DNA from: Chryseosolibacter sp966080355
GTDB taxonomy: Bacteria > Bacteroidota > Bacteroidia > Cytophagales > Cyclobacteriaceae
NCBI GenBank assembly: GCA_966080355.1
Contig: CBHROW010000053.1
Span: forward strand, 1-19,947
DNA length: 19,947 nt
Direction: 5' to 3'
Position numbers and translations under genes: made by a program. Shown in pieces: positions 1 through 7,456 of the stretch. The notes beneath the pieces were generated by a model. It was not told the origin of the DNA, did not search any database, and saw only the letters and a program-made list of their open reading frames with translations. Numbering within the stretch: position 1 is the stretch's first letter; each line of letters starts with the position of its first letter.

Positions 1-1
1 A

Positions 2-91
2 TCGGTACCGCAATCGTTTGCTGCATTCAACAGCATGATTTCTGAGCGGAAATCATACGTTCATTTCAAATATGATGTGAAAAATTTTTGA
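2..91 (+). CDS. C-terminal fragment of an unknown gene cut by the window edge
   Basis: Frame 2 is open from the window edge for 29 codons and closes at TGA 89-91. The translation starts SVPQSFAAFN and ends FKYDVKNF, an ordinary-looking protein composition. It would converge on the last gene of the - strand PUL operon, with only 10 bp between the two stop codons, which suits two adjacent genes. I cannot assign a family from so short a piece. The alternative is non-coding DNA containing an operator-like sequence (see 9-21). Confidence 0.4.
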   Translation, partial: SVPQSFAAFNSMISERKSYVHFKYDVKNF

Positions 92-101
92 GTGAAGACG
101 T

Positions 102-1964
102 TTAGTTCTTCAACTCAACAATCGTTGCAGACATTGCAGGTAAATCTATCGTTGAAAGATCGGATATTGAAGCCCCCGTCATCACATTCAATCCGGTCAT
201 TCCCTGATGAATGATTTCCGCAAACCGTTGCGCTGACAATTTTTTGGTTGCTGTGTTGGCATTCATCGCCACCATGATGGTTTTCGATCCATCGTATCGG
301 AAGTAGACGTAAATGTTGTCTTCGGGTATAAAGTGAGTAAGCTTGCCGGAATGGATCGCCTTCTCTCCTTTTCTCCAGTTCAGAAGCTTCTTCATATAAT
401 CGAATGCCTCGTTCTGTTCAGCAGACCTGCCCTGCGATGAGAATGCATTGGTTGCATCTCCCTCCCATCCACCTGGAAAATCTTTGCGGATGTTGGGATG
501 ATGACCGCCATCACCATCCATGAGAAGCTCAGTTCCATAATAGAGTTCCGGAATTCCGCGTGTGGTCAACAGAAAAGCCAATCCCATCTTGAACTTGTTA
601 ATGTCGCGCCCAACCGAAAGGAAAAAGCGCGTCATGTCGTGATTGTCAAGGAAGGTGAGATTGCGATTCGGATCGGGATAGATGAAATCCTGACTGAGCA
701 AGGTATACAGTCTGCGCATGCCGGTATCCCATCCGGGTTGCTCGTTCAACGCCTGGGCTACTGTAAAACAAAACGGAAAATCGGTAACGGTGGGCAAGTT
801 CGACTGATAGCCGTCTTTGTTGATCATTCCTTTTTGCCAATAGGCGGTTGTTGGAATCGAATTGATCCACACTTCGCCCACAATATTGAAGGCAGGATAT
901 TCATCTATAACTGCCTTGCACCAGCGCGACATAAAATTTTTATCCGGATAGGGATGTGTGTCCATTCGGATTCCGTCAAGCCCGGCAAATTCAATCCACC
1001 ACAATGAGTTTTGAATGAGGTAGGTAGCGAGCAATTCATTATTCTGATTTACGTCAGGCATGGTAGTGTCGAACCATCCATCGGCCATTTTGGTCAGGTC
1101 GAACTTCGATTGATAAGGATCGGAGATCACGTTGCCCTGGTAGTTTGACCTGGTGAATTCAGGAAATTGATGTACCCAATTTTTTTCGGGCATATCGTGC
1201 ATAAGCCAATGATCGTTTCCGATATGATTCATCACCATGTCCTGGATCACTTTCAAGCCCATGCTGTGACTTTTATCGATGAACGTCAAATAGTCTGCGT
1301 TTCCACCAAATCGCTTGTCGACATGATAGAGGTCAGTGATTGCGTAACCGTGATAGCTCGAACGTTTCTGCTTGTTTTCGAGAACCGGGTTGAGCCAGAT
1401 CGCGGTCACGCCAAGGTCTTTAATATAGTCGAGATGGTTGGTGATGCCTTTAAGATCTCCGCCATGGCGAGCTTCGCCTTTGTTTCGGTTTACACCTTCC
1501 GGCATGCCGGCAATCGAATCGTTCTTCGCATCGCCATTGGAAAACCGATCCGGCATGATCAGGTAAACTACGTCAGACGAATTGAATCCCTGGATGCGAT
1601 TTGTTTCGGTTGACTTTGCCTTGAGCTCATAATTGTAAGTGAACTTCGTTTTACCCGACACAAACGTGAAAGGAATTTGTCCAGGTTTAGCAGCATCAGA
1701 AAACTCAACGGTCAGAAAAAGAAAATGCGGGTTGCCGACTTTCCTGATGTCTTTGAGCGAAACACCAGCATAGCTCACCTCCGGGCTATACGCGGTCAGG
1801 TCGATCTTATCGTTGTGAAAGAGTATTTGAATCGATTTCGTTTTCATCCCCACCCACCAGTTGGGCGGCTCTACATGTGTGAAGCCGTTCAAACGCGGTG
1901 ACTTGTTTTGCGATGTTGCGGAAAATGAAACTACCAGCAATACGAGTACGATAATTTTTTTCAT
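102..1964 (-). CDS. Periplasmic GH13 cyclomaltodextrinase / neopullulanase-like alpha-amylase (SusA-like)
   Basis: This 620-aa GH13 enzyme would hydrolyse cyclodextrins, pullulan fragments or maltooligosaccharides in the periplasm. It has a Sec signal peptide (MKKIIVLVLLVVSFSATSQ) with no lipobox. Residues about 22-120 resemble the N-terminal beta-sandwich of Bacteroidota cyclomaltodextrinases. The (beta/alpha)8 barrel follows, with all four GH13 regions visible: region I DMVMNH (D242, H247), region II GIRMDTH (nucleophile D335), region III VGEVW (acid/base E364) and region IV FLDNHD (D443). A C-terminal beta domain starts at about residue 535. It is the last gene of the susC-led operon; its ATG lies 8 nt after the GH53 stop. 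Length and architecture match SusA-type enzymes, but exact substrate preference cannot be read from the sequence. It ends with TAA. Confidence 0.9.
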   Translation of the reverse strand: MKKIIVLVLLVVSFSATSQNKSPRLNGFTHVEPPNWWVGMKTKSIQILFHNDKIDLTAYSPEVSYAGVSLKDIRKVGNPHFLFLTVEFSDAAKPGQIPFTFVSGKTKFTYNYELKAKSTETNRIQGFNSSDVVYLIMPDRFSNGDAKNDSIAGMPEGVNRNKGEARHGGDLKGITNHLDYIKDLGVTAIWLNPVLENKQKRSSYHGYAITDLYHVDKRFGGNADYLTFIDKSHSMGLKVIQDMVMNHIGNDHWLMHDMPEKNWVHQFPEFTRSNYQGNVISDPYQSKFDLTKMADGWFDTTMPDVNQNNELLATYLIQNSLWWIEFAGLDGIRMDTHPYPDKNFMSRWCKAVIDEYPAFNIVGEVWINSIPTTAYWQKGMINKDGYQSNLPTVTDFPFCFTVAQALNEQPGWDTGMRRLYTLLSQDFIYPDPNRNLTFLDNHDMTRFFLSVGRDINKFKMGLAFLLTTRGIPELYYGTELLMDGDGGHHPNIRKDFPGGWEGDATNAFSSQGRSAEQNEAFDYMKKLLNWRKGEKAIHSGKLTHFIPEDNIYVYFRYDGSKTIMVAMNANTATKKLSAQRFAEIIHQGMTGLNVMTGASISDLSTIDLPAMSATIVELKN

Positions 1965-1972
1965 GTCGTGAT

Positions 1973-3142
1973 TTATTTCGCTTGAGGATAATCTATCGAA
2001 GGAAGGACATTTCCTTCAAAATCAAAAAATGTATTGTTCTCCCAGGATGATCCTGTTCCCCACTTGTCTTTCATGGACGATGTGATCCAGGCGGGTTCCC
2101 AATAAATGACTCCGATTCCGCCTCCGTCTTTTACTTCCTGAACTATTCGTTTCATCATCGCAGTTTGGCCTTCCACGGTGTAGGGGAATCCTGGCAGTGA
2201 TGGTTCACCTCCCCACAGGTTGTGATAATCGTCAGCGTGATCTTTCGTCCATGGGTAGGCGGTTTCGAGGATCATTACATCGCGTTTGTATTTTGTTCGG
2301 AATGTGGTGATTGACGTTGAAAGATTTTCCGGACTGACCGTGGTGTGCCAGATCGGATAAAAAGAAACGCCAACGATGTCGAAGTCGCTGACTGCACCTT
2401 CGCCAATGATGTTGTCGAGATAATACTCAACATTCTTCGGATCTGCTACATGGATGATAGTGCGTGGTTTTGTGGAACTCTTCGCGCTCGCATCCCGGAC
2501 TGCTTTTGCTGCTGAGTTGATCACAGCACCGAGATTCGCCCAGTTTCCTTCACACCCATTGAGTTTTGGAAACGATGAAGATGCATCGGTATACATCATA
2601 CCGCAGTTGGTCTCGTTTCCGATCTGTACAAAGTCCGGCATCAATCCGCGCTTATCCAGGTAAGTGAGTGTCTTCAACGTGTATTGATAAACCGAATCTT
2701 TCAATACATCCAAAGACGAAATATTTCGCCATGCCTCGGGAATTTCCTGCTTGCCAGGATCGGCCCAGCTATCGGAATAATGAAAGTCCAGCAGCATTTG
2801 CATGCCTTGCTGTTTTGAAAGGCGCATTGCCTTTTCGACATCGTGAAGATCGTTGTAGAGTTGGGTTCCGGTAGTTCCGTACACTTCTTTCGTCCATTGC
2901 GGGTTGTTCCAAAGTCTCAATCGCACCAGGTTTGTTCCATGATCTTTGAAGATGCGATATGGTGAACGCACTTCATTCTGATCTTTGTACACACCTTGAT
3001 GATCGAGGATCTGATTCACATAGGAAAGATCTGCTCCATAGAAAAAGTCTTTGTCGTTTTCGACAACAGCCTGATCATCGCTGCGGCACCCGGTGAAAAC
3101 GATAACACAAATAAATACGATGTTCGAAACTCTCGTGGCCAT
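1973..3142 (-). CDS. GH53 arabinogalactan endo-beta-1,4-galactanase, lipoprotein
   Basis: This encodes a 389-aa GH53 enzyme; the family cleaves beta-1,4-galactan (type I arabinogalactan side chains). I start it at the ATG 3142-3140, one base after the TGA of the preceding gene, because this gives a proper lipoprotein signal (MATRVSNIVFICVIVFTGC, lipid Cys19). The frame stays open further upstream, but only inside the preceding gene. The residues after Cys, RSDDQ, resemble the surface-export signal of Bacteroidota lipoproteins. Visible family motifs are FYGADLSYV, RLRLWNNP, LLDFHYSDSWADP, the acid/base in QIGNE (E177), GVSFYP, and the nucleophile in ILETAYPW (E293). YWEPAW lies near the end. 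The +1 spacing suggests translational coupling to the amylase upstream. A galactanase inside a starch-type operon is unexpected; activity on another glycan cannot be excluded. Confidence 0.88.
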   Translation of the reverse strand: MATRVSNIVFICVIVFTGCRSDDQAVVENDKDFFYGADLSYVNQILDHQGVYKDQNEVRSPYRIFKDHGTNLVRLRLWNNPQWTKEVYGTTGTQLYNDLHDVEKAMRLSKQQGMQMLLDFHYSDSWADPGKQEIPEAWRNISSLDVLKDSVYQYTLKTLTYLDKRGLMPDFVQIGNETNCGMMYTDASSSFPKLNGCEGNWANLGAVINSAAKAVRDASAKSSTKPRTIIHVADPKNVEYYLDNIIGEGAVSDFDIVGVSFYPIWHTTVSPENLSTSITTFRTKYKRDVMILETAYPWTKDHADDYHNLWGGEPSLPGFPYTVEGQTAMMKRIVQEVKDGGGIGVIYWEPAWITSSMKDKWGTGSSWENNTFFDFEGNVLPSIDYPQAK

Positions 3143-3143
3143 G

Positions 3144-5975
3144 TCAGTTTTTAACAAACTTGGTTGTAAACAATTTTCGATTCGTTTGAACACGTAAGAT
3201 ATAGAAACCCGCCCGAAGCGCACTTACGTCATATCGATTATCGCCCAATGACGGGCACGGAAACACTTTGCCATCAGTGCTCAGAATGTTCACGTGAAGT
3301 AACGGCTCGTCCAACTCAACACTAATCGCCTCCGTGGCCGGGTTCGGGAACACAGCGATTCCACTACGAACATCTTCCGCTTCAATTCCGGTTACCAGCA
3401 AATTCTCGATCGGCACGTCTGTAAAGATTTGGTACTGGCCCGGCTGCAGCATAACATCAGCAGAGGTACCCGTCACGTTGAGGTGATATGTTCCATAAGA
3501 ATAGTAATCGTACCAGGATCCGGTGTGGGGAAAAGTTACGGCAAGGCCTTGCGCGCTCGTTCCGAAATTTGCAACTACAACCGCGTTCATATCATCGGCT
3601 GATGAGGGGCTCGAATTGTACGGAACATTCTTCAATGTAATTTGCTTGAACAGTCCCGCTCCTGATGTGATTGTGACGTCACCAGAAGTAAAAACATCGT
3701 ACTGCGCCCTCAACCGATTGAGTTCAGCAATGTGATCGAACAGCCGATCACGCCTGGCGTCATCCTGATATTTCCACAGGACAGGTTTGTTTGCGAGCCG
3801 GCAGTCGGGGGAGCTACTTCCATCAGTGCATCGGTTGATACTCACATCATAACCCAACTCACCAAACTGCCAGATCATTTTGGGCCCAGGCACGGTGAGG
3901 AACAACGCATGAACTGCCTTTTGCCTGTTCAATGCAACTGTGGTGTCTTTAACGTTATAGTTTGCAGCGGTATTTCCATAGGCAAGATCCTTGAACATCA
4001 GTCGCTCTTCATCATGGCTCTCCATATAACCGACCAGTCTGGGCGCGGTCCAATTGCGCGACTGATAGCTGATGCCGGAGATGTCGCTGTTGTCTCCATA
4101 ACCCATAGAGAGTTGGTTGTATTGATCGGTCATCTTTCCCCACAACATCATGCCTTTGCCTTCAGCGGCACGGTACGCTGCAAGCTCTTTCTCTTCATCG
4201 TTCGCGGAAAGATGCTCGAGAATGATATAGGCGTCTGGAAATTGGTCCCAGATCTTGTCGGCCATGCGCTTGAGAATAGCGATCCGCGATGCATCATAAG
4301 CGGACCAGGCACCCACATTTGACGGATTGTTTACCTGGGTAAATCCTTTCGACAGATCAAACCTGAAGCCATCGACCTTGTATTCGTTGAGCCAATGGTG
4401 ATTGACGGTGTCGAGGTATTTCTTGGTGTAGGTACTCTCATGGTTCATATCATAGAACACGCTGAACGGATGAGTTGCTGTGACATTGAACCATTTGTTG
4501 TCGGCCTCAGGTTTCATGTTCACGAAATCGAAATCCATCATCACATAAGGATTCGGAAGGTCTTGATGGTTCATGGCGATGTCGAGGATCACCGCGATTC
4601 CGTGCTGATGACATTTGTCAATAAATTCCTTGAACTTGTTTTTCGTGCCGTAGTATTTGTCTGGCGCGAACATGAAAGTCGGGTTGTAGCCCCACCCTTC
4701 GTTGCCATTGAACTCCATGACAGGCATAAGCTCGATGGCGTTGATACCAAGTCTTTTGAAATATCCGAGCGTATCGATCAGGGTTTGGTAGTTACGGTGA
4801 TTGCTGTCGAAAAAATCGCGGATGAGTAATTCGTAAACGACCAGCTTTTCCTTTGCTGGCTTTTGGAAATCCGTGGCCGTCCAGGTATAAGCGGTCTGTG
4901 CAGTTTGAAGAACGGCAACGCGATTGAAGTACCATTTGGCGGAGAGGGCCGCAGTGGGGTAACCTTTTAGGTTGGGATAGGTTGTTGAGGGTATATACTG
5001 ATCGTCAGGATCGAGGATCTTGTCGGCATAGGGATCTGCCACGCGAACGGTTTCGTCAACCAGGTATTGGAAACCATACTCCTGCCCTGTTGTCAATCCC
5101 GTGACCTCGATCCAGAAATGTTCTCCATCTTTTTTCATCTGGTAGTCGGGCGAGATCTGCCAGTTGTTGAAATCGCCAAGGACATAAACCGATGTTTTCT
5201 CCGGAGCCCATAAACTCAACGAAACTTTCGTACCATCGGTTTGATAATTGATGCCATCGATAATTCCCAAAGGCCTTGATTGGTTTACGGTTGCCGTACG
5301 GACTACATATTTAAAAGATTTTGAAACAGTAGCCGTACCGTTGGATGCCTCGGCTGTAATGGTTATAGATCCCGATGACTCAGACACAGGCAGCGAATAA
5401 TTTAACGCGGTAACGCCTGGATTCGATGTGGTAAGAATCGCGCCATCTTTTTTGAAAGTGATGGTCGCGCTTTGATTGGTGTTTGCTGTGATCGAAATAT
5501 TATCGTTGGTGTTGACAAAGAAAATTTCCTCGGAAGGCGAACTGAACACCACACTGAAGCTCTGGCTGAAGGTGATGAATTTATCAGCCGTCTGACCATT
5601 CGCCCAGTCTTGTCCTTTCAGCAAAATTCCGACTTGCGATATTTCTGAGGCTGGCTTGTTGAAAAATGTGGTTGCCGTGATAGTAATGGTGTAAATATTG
5701 GGATTTGATGTTGAGCGGGTGACTTTGGCCGCGCTTTGCGCACTGGTTGCAGGATTTACGTTTGTGGGTGCGTTGGTGTCAGTTGCCCCCTGCTCTAGCC
5801 AGGCCCACAACCACACGTCATTGAGATTCTTTGAGGCAAAGCTTGTTCCGGTAACATCAAACGTGATCGTTACCGGTTGGTCTGGCGATGGCAGTGTCGG
5901 ATTGGTTGTAACGGTTTGGCTATACGCAATCAGGTGCGACAGCACAACTGCAAAAACAAACGCAATTCTCTTCAT
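3144..5975 (-). CDS. T9SS-secreted multidomain GH13 alpha-amylase/pullulanase-like enzyme with CBM48
   Basis: This 943-aa secreted alpha-glucan hydrolase has a Sec signal peptide at 1-19 (ending LIAYSQ). Two probable beta-sandwich modules follow (about 20-145 and 146-228), which I cannot name. A CBM48/E-set module spans about 235-325 (VYVLGDFNNW). The GH13 barrel runs from about 375 with LVVYELLIRDF, region I DIAMNH (D465), region II GFRFDLSKG (nucleophile D540), region III IILEHL (E587) and region IV ESHDEE (D655). A C-terminal beta domain covers about 760-860. The last 75 residues form a type A T9SS sorting domain (VFPNPATEAISVEL, RAGFYILRV, final KFVKN), so the enzyme should be exported across the outer membrane. 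Its ATG lies 5 nt beyond the T-rich tail of a terminator-like hairpin, so expression probably needs readthrough from susE. It ends with TGA, one base before the GH53 ATG. Confidence 0.92.
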   Translation of the reverse strand: MKRIAFVFAVVLSHLIAYSQTVTTNPTLPSPDQPVTITFDVTGTSFASKNLNDVWLWAWLEQGATDTNAPTNVNPATSAQSAAKVTRSTSNPNIYTITITATTFFNKPASEISQVGILLKGQDWANGQTADKFITFSQSFSVVFSSPSEEIFFVNTNDNISITANTNQSATITFKKDGAILTTSNPGVTALNYSLPVSESSGSITITAEASNGTATVSKSFKYVVRTATVNQSRPLGIIDGINYQTDGTKVSLSLWAPEKTSVYVLGDFNNWQISPDYQMKKDGEHFWIEVTGLTTGQEYGFQYLVDETVRVADPYADKILDPDDQYIPSTTYPNLKGYPTAALSAKWYFNRVAVLQTAQTAYTWTATDFQKPAKEKLVVYELLIRDFFDSNHRNYQTLIDTLGYFKRLGINAIELMPVMEFNGNEGWGYNPTFMFAPDKYYGTKNKFKEFIDKCHQHGIAVILDIAMNHQDLPNPYVMMDFDFVNMKPEADNKWFNVTATHPFSVFYDMNHESTYTKKYLDTVNHHWLNEYKVDGFRFDLSKGFTQVNNPSNVGAWSAYDASRIAILKRMADKIWDQFPDAYIILEHLSANDEEKELAAYRAAEGKGMMLWGKMTDQYNQLSMGYGDNSDISGISYQSRNWTAPRLVGYMESHDEERLMFKDLAYGNTAANYNVKDTTVALNRQKAVHALFLTVPGPKMIWQFGELGYDVSINRCTDGSSSPDCRLANKPVLWKYQDDARRDRLFDHIAELNRLRAQYDVFTSGDVTITSGAGLFKQITLKNVPYNSSPSSADDMNAVVVANFGTSAQGLAVTFPHTGSWYDYYSYGTYHLNVTGTSADVMLQPGQYQIFTDVPIENLLVTGIEAEDVRSGIAVFPNPATEAISVELDEPLLHVNILSTDGKVFPCPSLGDNRYDVSALRAGFYILRVQTNRKLFTTKFVKN

Positions 5976-5980
5976 CGTTT

Positions 5981-6022
5981 AAAAATATAAAAAAGAGGCT
6001 GCCCGATTGCAAACAGCCTCTT
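5981..6022 (-). terminator. Intrinsic-terminator-like hairpin between susE and the GH13 amylase gene
   Basis: The arms aagaggctg (5993-6001) and cagcctctt (6014-6022) form a perfect 9-bp GC-rich stem with a 12-nt loop. Read on the - strand, the hairpin is followed at once by a T-rich run (5992 down to 5981), the layout of a factor-independent terminator. It sits 29 nt after the susE stop and just before the ATG of the amylase gene, inside the presumed operon. It probably reduces expression of the enzymes relative to susCDE, or stabilises the 3' end of the susCDE transcript. Confidence 0.8.
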
Positions 6023-6051
6023 AAGACAAAAATAAAATTTCACTTAAGAGT

Positions 6052-7434
6052 CTACTTGAGGAAGTAGTACTCTCCTGTTCCAGAATTGAATGTCACGAAG
6101 TACTTTCCGGCTTTTGTTGGAATGTTGGCTCCGTCCTGCGTGCCAATGCCGCTTGGAAACTTGCCAGCGCCCCAATTGTTTGCCCAATCGTTGTTCGCGC
6201 GAAACTTTGCTTCACCATCTTTAATGGTAATGATTTTGCTCCAGAGGAACGGGTTCGCTGGATTTTTGATCATATCCGTGTCGGTATCCCATCCACCGTC
6301 TTGCGCTGTTCCAATAATTCCGATCGTTGGAAATGCAGTCGCGCCCGATGACGGCATCAAAGCATACTCCCCTGTTGCATCGTTGAATCTCACCGCGTAT
6401 GTACCGGCAACAGCAACCGGAATGTTGTCGCCATTCAAAAATCCAAATCCGGAAGGAGCCGTTTTTGCGCCCCAGTTGTTGGTCCACGCGTTGTCAGCGC
6501 GGAATTTTACCTCGCCAGTCGCAAGGGTCACAGTGCCGGTCCACAAGTGCGGATTGGTTCCGTCCTTTACGAGATCAGTATCGCTGTCCCATCCACCTGC
6601 CGTTGCGCTTCCGATGACTCCCACCGAGGCAAATGTTGGTGTGGTTAGCGCAGTGAATGTATACGCCCCCGTGGCATCATTAAATGTCACTTTGTAGTAG
6701 CCTGCATTGGCAACCGGAATGTCAGAACCTCCCTGGGTGCCTGTTCCGTTAGGGAAATTTGCAGATCCCCAGTTCGTTGTCCAGTCGTCCATCGCGCGGA
6801 ATTTGACCGCTCCGGTCGAGAGGTATATGACGGTAGTCCAGGTAGATTTGTCGGCTTTTGTTGCGTCAGCAAGTCGGAGGTCAGTGTCCACGTCCCATCC
6901 TCCCGGAGTTGCGCTTCCGATGATACCCACGGTGCAGAAGTTCCCACATTCGCTGTTCTGATAGGTCTTCGCTTTGCGCGTGATCACCGCTGAATACAAC
7001 GGATCGTTGGTGATGCCATTGATCGATGATTTCAGGCGAATGAATACCTGCGATTCCTCAAAACCCGGAAGTCCGAGTGCGAGCATGGCATTATTCATTT
7101 GCTCAACGGTTACCGCAGCTTTGTCAGTAGAACTTTCTGCAAGTGTTTTAGGATTTTCGAAGGCATCAGTCTTGTCGACCTGAAGTACATATGCAGTTGA
7201 AACCTGCAGACCGTAGTTTGCTCTTTCCCACGAAAATTCTTCATAGGTCTTTGAAGCGTTGTCGGGAAGCAGTTCTACGGTTGTAGCGCTTGTCGTTTCA
7301 TTTTTTAACGATGGCGCCACAAAGGTGTTGCTGTCTTCGAGCACCGGTCCCACCGATTCATCGGCACATGACATGCCCACGAAGAGCAATCCGATAAATG
7401 CCGAACGATATATATTCTTATAGCTGAGTTTCAT
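6052..7434 (-). CDS. susE: SusE/SusF-like outer-membrane starch-binding lipoprotein with three repeat domains
   Basis: This 460-aa surface lipoprotein probably binds alpha-glucans beside SusCD; it has no catalytic domain. I chose the ATG at 7434, 22 nt after the susD stop, because it yields a lipoprotein signal (MKLSYKNIYRSAFIGLLFVG then MSC, Cys23). The frame extends 12 codons upstream, but only into susD. After Cys comes ADES, an acidic surface-export-like context. Residues about 30-150 match the SusE N-terminal fold region. Three tandem repeats follow (about 169-263, 270-360, 370-460). Each begins GIIGSATPGGWDVDTDL-like, contains KFRA-x2-W-x2-NWG, and ends with F-N-x-x-T-G-x-Y. The paired tryptophans resemble the aromatic starch-binding platforms of SusE/SusF. 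It ends with TAG, confirming TAG as an ordinary stop in this genome. Confidence 0.9.
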   Translation of the reverse strand: MKLSYKNIYRSAFIGLLFVGMSCADESVGPVLEDSNTFVAPSLKNETTSATTVELLPDNASKTYEEFSWERANYGLQVSTAYVLQVDKTDAFENPKTLAESSTDKAAVTVEQMNNAMLALGLPGFEESQVFIRLKSSINGITNDPLYSAVITRKAKTYQNSECGNFCTVGIIGSATPGGWDVDTDLRLADATKADKSTWTTVIYLSTGAVKFRAMDDWTTNWGSANFPNGTGTQGGSDIPVANAGYYKVTFNDATGAYTFTALTTPTFASVGVIGSATAGGWDSDTDLVKDGTNPHLWTGTVTLATGEVKFRADNAWTNNWGAKTAPSGFGFLNGDNIPVAVAGTYAVRFNDATGEYALMPSSGATAFPTIGIIGTAQDGGWDTDTDMIKNPANPFLWSKIITIKDGEAKFRANNDWANNWGAGKFPSGIGTQDGANIPTKAGKYFVTFNSGTGEYYFLK

Positions 7435-7456
7435 GTTTATCGCGTTTTTATGGTCT

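Noticed and set aside
35..56. Perfect 8-bp inverted repeat atgatttc/gaaatcat as operon terminator
   Set aside because: There is no T-rich run on the - strand after it, and it lies within a plausible coding end on the + strand.
498..1007. 169-aa + strand open frame inside the SusA-like gene
   Set aside because: It lies opposite a clear GH13 catalytic domain and has no protein-family features.
3143..3223. Longer N-terminus for the GH53 protein
   Set aside because: It would overlap the end of the amylase gene by about 80 bp and bury the lipoprotein signal; the ATG at 3142 is far better.
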